Below, one piece after another: positions 56,500 through 64,000 of a stretch of DNA of 64,000 nucleotides. Source of the stretch: Sphingomonas arvum. GTDB lineage: Bacteria > Pseudomonadota > Alphaproteobacteria > Sphingomonadales > Sphingomonadaceae. The stretch spans positions 496,001-560,000 of the forward strand of contig NZ_JAPDOB010000001.1 in NCBI RefSeq assembly GCF_026013565.1. The letters are read 5' to 3'. Under the pieces are notes generated by a model. The model had not been told where the DNA came from. It searched no databases and saw only the letters and a list, made by a program, of their open reading frames with translations. The position numbers and the translations under genes are program-made. Each line of letters opens with the position of its first letter. The first letter of the stretch is position 1.

Positions 56500-57213
56500 T
56501 CAGCGAGTGGAGCCGGCGTCCTCGTGGTCGTCGGCTTCGTCGTGTCCGGCCGCGAGGCCGATCCCGAGGCCGGCACCGCCGCCGGCCGCGCCGGCCATCC
56601 CGCCGCCGCCGCCGCGCCCTCCGCGGGAGCCCTCTTCACCGCCACCACCACCACCGTTGCCGCGCCCGCCCTTGCCGCCGCCGATTGAAACCGGGCGGAG
56701 CGGGCCCTGCCTTGGGATCGCCAGGCCGGTGGTGATCGCGTCGAGGTCGAGCGCCTGACGGATGAAGTTGCGCAGGCTGACGACCAGCTCGGCGGTATGA
56801 ACTGGTCGGCCGGCCACCATTTCCTCGGCCGCCGCGGCGGCCAGGCGAACCTGCTCGTCGGTGCCGAGCAGGATGATGTCGGAGAAGGCCGCTTCGACCT
56901 GGTCGCGCATGCGGCGAAGGCGTTCGTTGTCGAGCGTGGCCTGCACCGCCGGATCGTCGGCGGCAAGCCGGCGGAGGTCGCGCAGGTGGCGCGGATCGAC
57001 GGACAGTTCCCCGGTGAACGAGCCGCCCAGCGTCTTGTAGGCGGCAATGAGGGTCTTAAGCCGCTCGTTGATCTGGCGATTCTCCCGCTCGCGGCGCTGC
57101 TGGATGGTGGCCATCACCAGCAGCCGGATGCCGACGCCGATCAGGGTGATCAGCGCCAACCCGGCGAGGGTCGACAGGATCGACGACCAGCTGCTGAAAT
57201 CCAGGCCGCGCAC
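56500..57213 (-). CDS. Membrane-anchored protein with glycine-rich tail, function unknown
   Basis: The 237-residue protein has one N-terminal helix ('ILSTLAGLALITLIGVGIRL'), then a charged, likely coiled-coil cytosolic region ('QQRRERENRQINERLKTLIA', 'DNERLRRMRDQVEAAFSDII') and an unstructured Gly-rich C terminus from about residue 175. It begins with GTG 57213, three bases from the stop of the ABC-F gene, so it is probably translated from that transcript. I do not recognise the family. The tail is so GC-rich that its exact end should be treated with caution. Confidence 0.75.
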   Translation of the reverse strand: MRGLDFSSWSSILSTLAGLALITLIGVGIRLLVMATIQQRRERENRQINERLKTLIAAYKTLGGSFTGELSVDPRHLRDLRRLAADDPAVQATLDNERLRRMRDQVEAAFSDIILLGTDEQVRLAAAAAEEMVAGRPVHTAELVVSLRNFIRQALDLDAITTGLAIPRQGPLRPVSIGGGKGGRGNGGGGGGEEGSRGGRGGGGGMAGAAGGGAGLGIGLAAGHDEADDHEDAGSTR

Positions 57214-57215
57214 GG

Positions 57216-59009
57216 TCAGCCTGCGGCCAGCGCTTCGGACAGTTCCGCGACCTCAAGCCAGCGCAGTTCGGCGGCTTCCTTGTCGGCACGCAGCCTGGCC
57301 ACCTGATCCATGAGGGAAGCGAAGCGCTTCGGATCGCGGGTATAAAGGTCGGGATCGGCGAGGGCCGCTTCGGCGGCGGCGATTTGCGCTTCTATCTTTT
57401 CGATCTCGGCCGGCAGGCGGTCGAGGTCGCGTTGGTCCTTGTAGGACAATTTCTTCGCAGCCGCCGGCGGCGCCGCGTTGGCGACCGGGGTGGTCGCCCT
57501 AGGCTTGGGCTGCGGCCGGGCGGCTTCGCCTCGCCGCCTGGCCCAGTCCTCATAGCCGCCAGCGACGATGTCGACCTTGCCCGAGCCGTCGAGTCCAAGC
57601 GTGACCGTGACCGTTCGGTCCAGGAAGTCGCGGTCGTGGCTGACGATCAGGACGGTGCCTTCATAGTCGGCGATGACCTCCTGCAGCAGGTCGAGGGTTT
57701 CGAGGTCGAGGTCGTTGGTCGGCTCGTCGAGCACCAGCAGGTTGGAAGCCCGGGCGAACTCGCGGGCGAGCAGCAGGCGCGAGCGCTCGCCGCCGGACAG
57801 GCTGCCGACCGGGGCTTCCGTCATCTCTGGATTGAACAGGAATTCCTTGAGGTAGCCTTTGATGTGCTTCTTGGTACCGCGAACGTCGATCCAGTCGCCG
57901 CCTTCAGCCAGCACGTCGCGCACTCGCTTGTCGGGCGACATAAGCTTGCGCTGCTGGTCGATGACGATGCCGGACAGCGTTCTTGCGAGGGTCACCTTGC
58001 CCCCGTCCGGCGCCAGTTCCCCGGTCAGCAGCTTGAGCAGAGTCGTCTTGCCAGCCCCGTTCGCACCGACCAGGCCGATCCGATCGCCGCGCTGGATGCG
58101 CAGGGTGAAGTCGCGGATAATGGTGCGGTCGCCGAAGGCCTTGGTAACATTCTCCGCGTCGATCACGGTCTTGGTCTTGCTGTCGTCGCGGGCAAGGCCG
58201 AGCTTGGCCGAGCCGGTAGGCCCGAGCATGGACGCGCGCTGGGCGCGCATCTCCTGCAGCTTGGCGAGGCGGCCCTGGTTGCGGCGGCGGCGGGCAGTGA
58301 CGCCGCGCTGCAACCAGTGGAGCTCGATTGCCAGCTTGGCGTCCAGCTTTTCGGCCGCGCGCTCCTCGTCGGCGTAGACCTTCTCGGTCCAGGCATCGAA
58401 GCCGCCGAAGCCGATCTCGGCACGGCGGATCTGGCCCCGGTCGAGCCACAGGCAGCTTTTGGTCAGCCGGGTGAGGAAGGTGCGATCGTGGCTGATCACC
58501 ACGAACGCGCCGGAAAAACGGCCGAGCCAATCCTCCAGCCAGTCAATCGCGGCGAGATCGAGGTGGTTGGTCGGCTCGTCCAGCAACAGCACGTCGGGGT
58601 CCTGCGCAAGCGCACGGACGATCGCCGCTCGCCGCCGCTCGCCACCGCTCGCGGTGGCCGTGGTGCGGAGGAGGTCGATGCCCAGCTGGTCGGCGATGGC
58701 GGCAGCTTCGTGCGCCGGCGGCGCGTCGGCGCCATGCAGCACCCAGTCCTCCAGCGTGGCATGGGCGCCCATCGGCGGATCCTGCTCCAGCAGCACGACT
58801 TTGGTGCCGGGCACGATGGTGCGGCGGCCAGCGTCGGTGTCGACGGTCCCGGCCAGGCACTTCAGCAGCGTGGTCTTGCCCGCACCGTTGCGGCCGATCA
58901 GCGCAAGCCGGTCACGCGGGCCGAGGTAGATGTCGAGGTTGCGGAACAGCCAGCCCTCGCCTTGAATAAGGCCGAGGTCTTCGAAGGAGAGGATGGGCGG
59001 GGCAGCCAT
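57216..59009 (-). CDS. uup: ABC-F ATPase, Uup type
   Basis: The 597-residue protein has two ABC domains and no membrane helices: Walker A 'GRNGAGKTTLLK' and 'GANGAGKTTLLKLL', signatures 'ASGGERRRAAI' and 'LSGGERSRLLLA', Walker B 'VLLLDEPTNHLDLAA' and 'LLVLDEPTNDLDLET'. The linker 'RGVTARRRRNQGRLAKLQEM' and the C-terminal coiled coil ('AEIEKIEAQIAAAEAAL') match Uup. ABC-F proteins act on the ribosome; Uup also affects transposon excision in E. coli. It precedes the glycine-rich membrane protein gene on the same strand. Confidence 0.93.
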   Translation of the reverse strand: MAAPPILSFEDLGLIQGEGWLFRNLDIYLGPRDRLALIGRNGAGKTTLLKCLAGTVDTDAGRRTIVPGTKVVLLEQDPPMGAHATLEDWVLHGADAPPAHEAAAIADQLGIDLLRTTATASGGERRRAAIVRALAQDPDVLLLDEPTNHLDLAAIDWLEDWLGRFSGAFVVISHDRTFLTRLTKSCLWLDRGQIRRAEIGFGGFDAWTEKVYADEERAAEKLDAKLAIELHWLQRGVTARRRRNQGRLAKLQEMRAQRASMLGPTGSAKLGLARDDSKTKTVIDAENVTKAFGDRTIIRDFTLRIQRGDRIGLVGANGAGKTTLLKLLTGELAPDGGKVTLARTLSGIVIDQQRKLMSPDKRVRDVLAEGGDWIDVRGTKKHIKGYLKEFLFNPEMTEAPVGSLSGGERSRLLLAREFARASNLLVLDEPTNDLDLETLDLLQEVIADYEGTVLIVSHDRDFLDRTVTVTLGLDGSGKVDIVAGGYEDWARRRGEAARPQPKPRATTPVANAAPPAAAKKLSYKDQRDLDRLPAEIEKIEAQIAAAEAALADPDLYTRDPKRFASLMDQVARLRADKEAAELRWLEVAELSEALAAG

Positions 59010-59127
59010 GGCGGCGCTGTCTAGCGGCGAGAAGGGCCCTCGTCACCAACGCCGGTGGACAGGCCCCCTCGCTTCCGTTCACAAGCTATTCAATGGCTTG
59101 TGCTACACCGTGCCTCAAGAGATTCGC

Positions 59128-59424
59128 ATGAGCCTGTTCCGTTCCCTTCTTGCCGCGGCTGTTGCCGCCGGCCTGTTCGCCAGCCCGGCGCTGGCCGACC
59201 GGCCGCGCGACCAGGACCGGGCCTTCCAGGCGTTTCGCCAGGGCCGGTCCATGCCGTTGCCGATGATCGAGCGGCGGGTCATGCCGCACATGGGCGGCGC
59301 CGACTATCTAGGACCTGAATTCAACGGTCAGACCTACCGCTTGAAGTTCATGCGCGACGGGCGTGTGATCTGGGTCGATGTGGATGCCGCCACCGGCCGG
59401 ATTCTCGGTCGCAGCGGAGATTGA
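59128..59424 (+). CDS. Small secreted PepSY-domain protein
   Basis: The 98-residue protein starts at ATG 59128 with a Sec signal ('MSLFRSLLAAAVAAGLFASP', cleaved after ALA). The mature part ends 'TYRLKFMRDGRVIWVDVDAA' and 'TGRILGRSGD', the typical PepSY hairpin thought to inhibit or modulate proteases in the periplasm. Its last 117 bases overlap the 3' end of the convergent PAP2-like gene on the other strand. Confidence 0.85.
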   Translation: MSLFRSLLAAAVAAGLFASPALADRPRDQDRAFQAFRQGRSMPLPMIERRVMPHMGGADYLGPEFNGQTYRLKFMRDGRVIWVDVDAATGRILGRSGD

Positions 59425-60432
59425 GCCGCCGCTCCGTTGCGGAGTGGCCATCTGCTTTTGCAGAGCTTTCGAGGCGGCGAACCACCCTGCCCACACGACC
59501 AGGCCGGCGAGCATGTCGACGACATAGTGGCCGCCGCCCGGGAAGATCGACAGCAGCATGACCGCGAGCCACGCCCCGGCGGCGATCCGCGCCCACCGAT
59601 AATTCCGCCACGCGGCCATCACGAGAAAGCCGACGATCGAGTGGAACGAGGGAAAGGAGATCACTCCGTCGATGACCTGCAGCCGCAGGACCGGGTGGTT
59701 GCCAAGGTAGAATTCGTCGAAGTGAGGCCAGAAGTTCCGCATGGCTTGGGGCGGCAGCTGTGCCAGTAGATCGGCCGAGGCCCATGTGCCGAGCCCCTTG
59801 GCCGGGACAAATGCTGCAATCAGGCAAGTCGTCAGGAGCGTGCCCATGAAGCAGAAGGTGCCGCGCCACGCCTCGATTCGGTCGCCGCGCAGCGACAGGA
59901 TGACCAGACTGATGAAGAAGATCTGCAGCGTGTAGTTGTACGCTGGTGGCATCAGCCAAGTGAGAATTGCGCCGGCGCGGAGTTCGGCGGCGATGATGGC
60001 CAGCCCGTCGACGCCCAGTGCATGATCGAGTGACTGCAGCATGCCGTCCGCGATCGGGTAGCCAAGCCGCAACTCCAGCATGGCGATGGCGCCGCAGGTC
60101 ATCCCGGCGAGCGAGGCCAGTGCGAACGTGCCGGACGCGTCGGCGAGCCGCTGATTTGACAGCTTCAGCCACCAGATGCGGGAGACCAGCAGCAGGGTCG
60201 CCAGCAGCAAGTCGATCACCAGCGTGCCGTGAGGATCGATCGGGACCCTGAAGCGCAGCGCCAGGGCGATGGCAGCCATCGTGCTCGCCAGGAGCAGCCA
60301 GACCGTGAGCTGGCGCAAGCGGTCGACGAAAGCGTCGGAGGTCGCGACGGGGATGCTCGCCGGAGTACTGCCGGAGGCTTCGGGAGCCGCATACGATGGA
60401 CGGCGTACTGCCAGCAGCGCTTCCCTGAACAA
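59308..60432 (-). CDS. PAP2-superfamily membrane protein, Aur1-like
   Basis: The predicted 374-residue protein has about eight hydrophobic helices and PAP2 motifs 'SFPSFHSIVGFLVMAAW' and 'FPGGGHYVVDMLAGLVV', with the catalytic His and Asp pattern of the PAP2_3/Aur1 branch. The start is uncertain: TTG 60432 has GGAGG upstream, and the frame extends further into the osmC-like gene without a good start. Some 40 residues after the last helix extend across the PepSY gene. It is last in the minus-strand operon with the diiron and OsmC genes, so lipid modification or phosphatase activity may be part of that unit. Confidence 0.82.
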   Translation of the reverse strand: MFREALLAVRRPSYAAPEASGSTPASIPVATSDAFVDRLRQLTVWLLLASTMAAIALALRFRVPIDPHGTLVIDLLLATLLLVSRIWWLKLSNQRLADASGTFALASLAGMTCGAIAMLELRLGYPIADGMLQSLDHALGVDGLAIIAAELRAGAILTWLMPPAYNYTLQIFFISLVILSLRGDRIEAWRGTFCFMGTLLTTCLIAAFVPAKGLGTWASADLLAQLPPQAMRNFWPHFDEFYLGNHPVLRLQVIDGVISFPSFHSIVGFLVMAAWRNYRWARIAAGAWLAVMLLSIFPGGGHYVVDMLAGLVVWAGWFAASKALQKQMATPQRSGGSISAATENPAGGGIHIDPDHTPVAHELQAVGLTVEFRS

Positions 60433-60587
60433 GACACCCTCCGGCCACGCGCTGGCGCACGCCACTGCCTGGCGCTGCGGGCCGAGCCCCCGGTTGAAGG
60501 TGTAGAGGCTGTTCGGGATGTCCGGCAAGTGGGTGCTGCGGGTCGGTCCGGCCGGCGCACTGCCGCCCGCCGGACCTACCCCGCTAA

Positions 60588-61148
60588 TCAGGCGATGTTG
60601 AGCGTGCCGTTGAGCCTGATCGGGCGCCCGAGATTGTAGTAGTTGGGCGAGGTCTTCATCACCGCCTGGTGGATTTCGGCGAATTGCTCGGGCGTGCCGT
60701 CGCCAGCGATGGTCACCTCGTAGTCGACGCTCTCGTAGCCGGGCGCGACCTGATCGGACAGGCCGAGGAAGCCGCGCAGGTCGAGCGTGCCGCTCGTGCG
60801 GATCTCCAGTCGCTCGAGCTTGATGCCCTTGGTGGCCGCGCCGGCGACATAGCCGACCGTAATGCAGGCATTGAACGCCGCCATCAGCAACTCCTGCGGA
60901 TTCGGCGCCTGGTCGGTGCCGCAAATCTGTGTCGGCTCGTCGGCCTCGATCAGATAATCGCGCGGAATACGCTGCCCGCCGAAGCGGATGTCCTCGACGG
61001 TCGCTTCGCTACGCGTGCCGCCGGTCCAGCGGGTGGTCACGGCGAATGCCAATGCGCCGTTATCCGGGTCCTGCTGAATACGGTCGACGATCTCGCCGAG
61101 CATGCCGAGGTCGATGCCGTTGACCTGGGTGGTGGTGGTGTCGAGCAT
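60588..61148 (-). CDS. OsmC family protein
   Basis: The 186-residue protein fits the OsmC/Ohr superfamily, which reduces organic hydroperoxides through two cysteines. 'GTDQAPNPQELLMAAFNACI' is the classical motif preceding the second cysteine, and an earlier Cys is in 'PTQICGTD'. A C-terminal 'FAEIHQAVMKTSPNYYNLGR' is also family-like. The spacing of the cysteines differs from classical Ohr, so peroxidase activity is inferred. AAAGGA precedes the ATG. It lies 30 bases downstream of the diiron gene. Confidence 0.9.
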   Translation of the reverse strand: MLDTTTTQVNGIDLGMLGEIVDRIQQDPDNGALAFAVTTRWTGGTRSEATVEDIRFGGQRIPRDYLIEADEPTQICGTDQAPNPQELLMAAFNACITVGYVAGAATKGIKLERLEIRTSGTLDLRGFLGLSDQVAPGYESVDYEVTIAGDGTPEQFAEIHQAVMKTSPNYYNLGRPIRLNGTLNIA

Positions 61149-61178
61149 GATGCTGGTCCTTTCGGGTGGAAGTGTCGG

Positions 61179-62084
61179 TTACGCGAACATCGGGGCTGCT
61201 TCGGCAACCCGCCGAGCAGCGGCGGGGGAGTGCGCCTGGAGCGTCGAGACAAAGCGGTCGTGCACCATTCCCGAGCCGAGATAGGTCCAGCGGGCAGCCT
61301 GGCGCTGCTGGGCGGCCACGGCCTCGCGGTCGGGCACCGCACGGCCAGTCACGGCTTCGAGCGCATCGAGGTTGAACTGGGCCTGCGTGGCGAGCCCCGC
61401 GTCCAGGAACCCGCCGATGGCGAAGAACTGGTCCATCACCCGGCCCCAGACCTCGTCCGAGCGCCCTTCGGCCAGCGCATCCACGATCAGCGTGTCGAGC
61501 TTGGCGTGCTGCGCTTCCTCGATCCAATGGTTGCGCATCAGGCTCTTGAACAGCGGGTCAAGATCCCCGTCGTCGCGGATGGAGCCGAGGTAATGGCCCT
61601 GCGTCATCCACTCGATCATCAGGATGACCAGGGCGACGCTGAGCGGGTCATGGCGCAACACCTCGGCGCCGATCGCCTCCGACGGACCGATCATCTGCGG
61701 CTGCACCGGGAAGCCGCGGACGAACGCTTGGTGAAAGCGCTTGAACAGGTGGATGTGCTTGGCTTCCTCTGACGCGAAGTTGAGCAGGGCGCGGACCCGC
61801 CAGTCGTCCTCCCGCAGGTGCGGACGGGCATGGTCCAGCACAAATGGGACGATGAATTCCTCCACCACGCCGAAGATGCAGAGATATTGGTGGCCGCTGA
61901 TCTGGTTGAGGAGCTTCTGCTCCGCCGGGCTGAGCTGGGTCAGCGCGGCGGTGCGGGCGAGGCTCTCCGGCATGAAGCGGAGCGAGAAGTCGAGCTCCTG
62001 GTCAGGCGCAAGCACCTCGTCCAGTTCCCAGTTCCCGCGCAGCGACGAGGCGAGCGCCTGTTGAAAGGTGAAGTCGTGGTACAT
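61179..62084 (-). CDS. Ferritin-like diiron protein (AurF-like oxygenase)
   Basis: The 301-residue helical protein carries diiron-carboxylate ligands in a four-helix pattern: 'GVVEEFIVPF' (Glu75/76), 'SEEAKHIHLF' (Glu107, His110), 'MIEWMTQGHYL' (Glu158) and 'IEEAQHAKLD' (Glu190, His193). The two ExxH pairs resemble the AurF/CmlI N-oxygenase or related ferritin-like oxygenases. The substrate is unknown. It sits between a 36-residue membrane peptide gene and osmC on the same strand with short gaps, so an operon is likely. Confidence 0.8.
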   Translation of the reverse strand: MYHDFTFQQALASSLRGNWELDEVLAPDQELDFSLRFMPESLARTAALTQLSPAEQKLLNQISGHQYLCIFGVVEEFIVPFVLDHARPHLREDDWRVRALLNFASEEAKHIHLFKRFHQAFVRGFPVQPQMIGPSEAIGAEVLRHDPLSVALVILMIEWMTQGHYLGSIRDDGDLDPLFKSLMRNHWIEEAQHAKLDTLIVDALAEGRSDEVWGRVMDQFFAIGGFLDAGLATQAQFNLDALEAVTGRAVPDREAVAAQQRQAARWTYLGSGMVHDRFVSTLQAHSPAAARRVAEAAPMFA

Positions 62085-62109
62085 GGCGGTCCTCCGGCCC
62101 TCCCGGCCG

Positions 62110-62220
62110 TCAAAGCAGGAAGGGTGAAACGGCGAGGGCGGCGGTGGTCAGGCCGCTGATGAAGGCGCAGGCGAGGACCAGCAGGGCCCGGCCGCGCAGT
62201 TCGTAGGTCAGTTCGTCCAT
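62110..62220 (-). CDS. 36-residue single-span membrane peptide
   Basis: The frame reads 'MDELTYELRGRALLVLACAF' then 'ISGLTTAALAVSPFLL' and stops. Its ATG at 62220 is preceded on the minus strand by AAGGGG at good spacing. The layout, a charged N terminus and about 22 hydrophobic residues, suggests a small membrane protein. It lies 25 bases before the diiron gene in the same direction, as the first gene of that operon. I know no family for it. Confidence 0.65.
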   Translation of the reverse strand: MDELTYELRGRALLVLACAFISGLTTAALAVSPFLL

Positions 62221-62397
62221 GTCTTGTCCCCTTGGTGGCCAGGTACGGGATCGGCGATCTCGCGAACCCCATGTCCGCAAGTTGTTCGCTGCTGTTCGTC
62301 CGTGGCTGGGGATGATTTACGCCGGCCGATGCGCTACTGATATGACCGGGCAACCGGATGAATTGACCGAAACGCCGGAACCCACGAGGAAACCGTC
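62221..62397. promoter_or_regulatory. Divergent control region with a 10-bp-spaced direct repeat
   Basis: These 177 bases separate the diiron operon from the AraC-hydrolase gene. TGTTCG occurs at 62283-62288 and again at 62293-62298, one helical turn apart, an arrangement compatible with tandem AraC half-sites. I could not assign -35/-10 elements with confidence. Confidence 0.4.
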
Positions 62398-64000
62398 ATG
62401 GATGTCCTCAGCGACATTCTGTCCTCACTGCACTTGACCGGCGGGGTGATCCTCGAAGGGGAGGCGCACGGCGACTGGTGCGTTTACTCCCAGCTGAAAC
62501 CGGAAGACATCGCCGCATTGTTTCCGAACGGCGGTCCGGTCATCGCCTATCACTACGTCAAGCAGGGCCGCTTGTTCGCGCAGGTAGAAGGGCAGCCGCC
62601 GGTGAAGGCGGACGCGGGCTCCATCCTGCTGTTCCCGCGCAACGTCCGGCACCGGCTGTTCACCAGTGATGCGCCGAAGCCAATCGACTCGCACGACTTC
62701 ATCCGGGGCGCGACCGAACGTGGGCTGGCCCGCTTCACGATCGACGGGAGTGGCGACGCGGTGGAGTTCTATTGCGGCTTCCTTGGCGTAGAGGCGGGCG
62801 AGCACCCGCTGCTGGAATGCCTGCCGGCCATGCTGAAGGTGGAGGACATCAGCGAGGTGCGGGAGCGCTGGCTGGAGCAGAACCTGGCTTTTCTGACGAC
62901 CGGGCAGCCGAGCGACGAGGTCGTGACCCGTATTGCCGAGCTGCTGTTCGCGGAAGCCGTGCGGGCCTATGTCGACGACCTGCCAGAGGGAGACAACGGC
63001 TGGCTCGACGGGCTGCGTGACCCGGCGGTCGCCCGCGCGCTGTCGATCATCCATGCCCGCTTCGCCGACGACCTCGACATCGAGTTGCTGGCGCGGGAGG
63101 CGGGCGTGTCGCGAACCGTGCTTGGCGAGCGCTTCTCGGCGCTGCTGGGCGAATCGCCCATGCGTTACTGCGCCAAGTGGCGGATGCGGCAGGCGGCAAA
63201 CCTGCTGCGCGAGGGCAAGGAAAATACCGCCAACATCGCCTATCGCGTCGGCTTCAACTCGGAAGCGGCGTTCAACCGGGCGTTCAAGCGCGAGTTCGGC
63301 CTCCCGCCCGCGGCTTGGAAACGGCTGGGGCAGCGTGAAGCGGATGCGCACGCCGGGCCGCAGCCCGCTCCGATCCGCTTCGCCCACTCGGCCGACGGCA
63401 CGCGGATCGCGTGGACTGTGTCGGGCCAGGGCGACCCGCTGCTGATGCCGGGCGTCTGGTTCCACCAGATCGCGGAGGACGGCAACAGTCCGTTGTGGGG
63501 CCACTGGCTGACGCTGGCGACGCACGGGCACCGGGCTTATCGGGCGGACACCCGCGGCTGCGGCCAGTCGGAGTTGCACCCGGCCCGCTGGACCTTCGAC
63601 GCCGTAGTCCAAGATCTGGAGTGCCTGGCGTCTCAGGCGGGAGACGGGCCGGTCGACCTTCTGACTTTCTCCAACAGTGCGGCCATCGCACTCGCTTATG
63701 CGGCGCGGCATCCGGAGCGGGTTAAGCGAATGGTGCTGGTAGCAGGCTACGCGCAGGGCGTGCTGGCGCGCGGCGATCCGAGTGAGATCGGTGTCCGCAC
63801 GGCGGCGGTGGAGATGGGCCGGCAGATGCTGGACCGCGATCCGCAGGCGTTTGGCCGGATGATCGGCGCCCTGGTCGTCCCGCAGGCCAGCGACGAGCTG
63901 CAAGAGTGGTGCTCGGCCCGCTTCTGCCACCCGGTGTTCCTCAATCCGGACGCGCAGCGCTGCTACGGCGAGATCGACGTGCTGGACGTGCTGCCTACCA
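62398..64000 (+). CDS. AraC-family regulator fused to alpha/beta-hydrolase domain (partial at 3' end)
   Basis: The frame from ATG 62398 (AGGA upstream) stays open to the window end, giving at least 534 residues. Residues ~1-120 look like a cupin-type sensor ('VIAYHYVKQGRLFAQVEGQP', 'LLFPRNVRHRLF'). Residues ~207-305 are a double-HTH AraC domain ('IELLAREAGVSRTVLGERF', 'ANIAYRVGFNSEAAFNRAFK'). From ~325 an alpha/beta-hydrolase fold follows ('GDPLLMPGVW', 'ADTRGCGQSE', 'IALAYAARHPERVKRMVLVA'). The nucleophile elbow reads 'TFSNSA' (Ser425) in place of GxSxG. It is divergent from the diiron operon and likely regulates it. The C-terminal His is beyond the window. Confidence 0.88.
   Translation, partial: MDVLSDILSSLHLTGGVILEGEAHGDWCVYSQLKPEDIAALFPNGGPVIAYHYVKQGRLFAQVEGQPPVKADAGSILLFPRNVRHRLFTSDAPKPIDSHDFIRGATERGLARFTIDGSGDAVEFYCGFLGVEAGEHPLLECLPAMLKVEDISEVRERWLEQNLAFLTTGQPSDEVVTRIAELLFAEAVRAYVDDLPEGDNGWLDGLRDPAVARALSIIHARFADDLDIELLAREAGVSRTVLGERFSALLGESPMRYCAKWRMRQAANLLREGKENTANIAYRVGFNSEAAFNRAFKREFGLPPAAWKRLGQREADAHAGPQPAPIRFAHSADGTRIAWTVSGQGDPLLMPGVWFHQIAEDGNSPLWGHWLTLATHGHRAYRADTRGCGQSELHPARWTFDAVVQDLECLASQAGDGPVDLLTFSNSAAIALAYAARHPERVKRMVLVAGYAQGVLARGDPSEIGVRTAAVEMGRQMLDRDPQAFGRMIGALVVPQASDELQEWCSARFCHPVFLNPDAQRCYGEIDVLDVLPT

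Noticed and set aside
62425-63930. 501-codon minus-strand frame opposite the AraC-hydrolase gene
   Set aside because: The plus-strand frame has a ribosome-binding site, AraC and hydrolase motifs; the antisense frame has none.

Overview
The window looks like a stretch of a high-GC alphaproteobacterial chromosome, most probably from a sphingomonad (Sphingomonadales). The evidence is indirect: a PrsK/PrsR sensor-regulator pair, large RTX-type secreted proteins, a metal-dependent KdsA, PAP2/Aur1-like membrane enzymes and small lipoproteins typical of that group. No rRNA or species marker is present, so this is inference from gene content.

Layout. 1-8,943: one-strand capsule locus with a partial polysaccharide-export protein, kdsA, a GT4 glycosyltransferase, rfbC-rfbB-rfbD-rfbA (dTDP-L-rhamnose) and KpsC-/KpsS-like Kdo transferases. 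Together these suggest a rhamnose-containing capsule anchored through a Kdo linker. 9,120-18,997: two convergent M10 (serralysin-type) RTX metalloproteases, one with a C-terminal FG-GAP repeat array and one of 2211 residues. 19,157-24,233: a lipoprotein, a receiver-domain protein divergent from a heme oxygenase, a broken TetR gene, dctA, and a molybdopterin oxidoreductase/cytochrome b pair. 24,436-28,962: a 1508-residue RTX adhesin-like protein with five exact 98-residue repeats. 29,529-36,161: a TolB-amidohydrolase fusion, prfC (RF3), kptA, a gene-poor stretch with a decayed reading frame, and tRNA-Glu.

36,211-49,163: mostly housekeeping genes (UDP-GlcNAc 2-epimerase, metallophosphoesterase, NDUFS4-like subunit, hrpB, alcohol dehydrogenase, cspA, ispB, a PhoPQ-like two-component system, DUF4893 lipoprotein, M20 peptidase). 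49,234-52,667: prsK-prsR. 52,673-59,424: PAP2 membrane protein, DUF885 protein, EF-hand protein, glycine-rich membrane protein, Uup-type ABC-F ATPase and a PepSY protein. 59,308-64,000: a minus-strand operon (36-residue membrane peptide, ferritin-like diiron protein, OsmC protein, PAP2/Aur1-like protein) divergent from a large gene that fuses an AraC-type DNA-binding domain to an alpha/beta-hydrolase fold and runs off the window end.

The best candidate for something undescribed is this last divergent unit, a hydrolase-fused AraC regulator facing a diiron/OsmC/PAP2 operon. Secondary points are the half-degenerate KpsC, the N-terminal CxCxxC motif of the giant M10 protein, and the exact-length repeat arrays in the secreted proteins. 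Many gene starts were reassigned downstream of the longest reading frame using ribosome-binding sites, homology-like N termini and gene overlaps.
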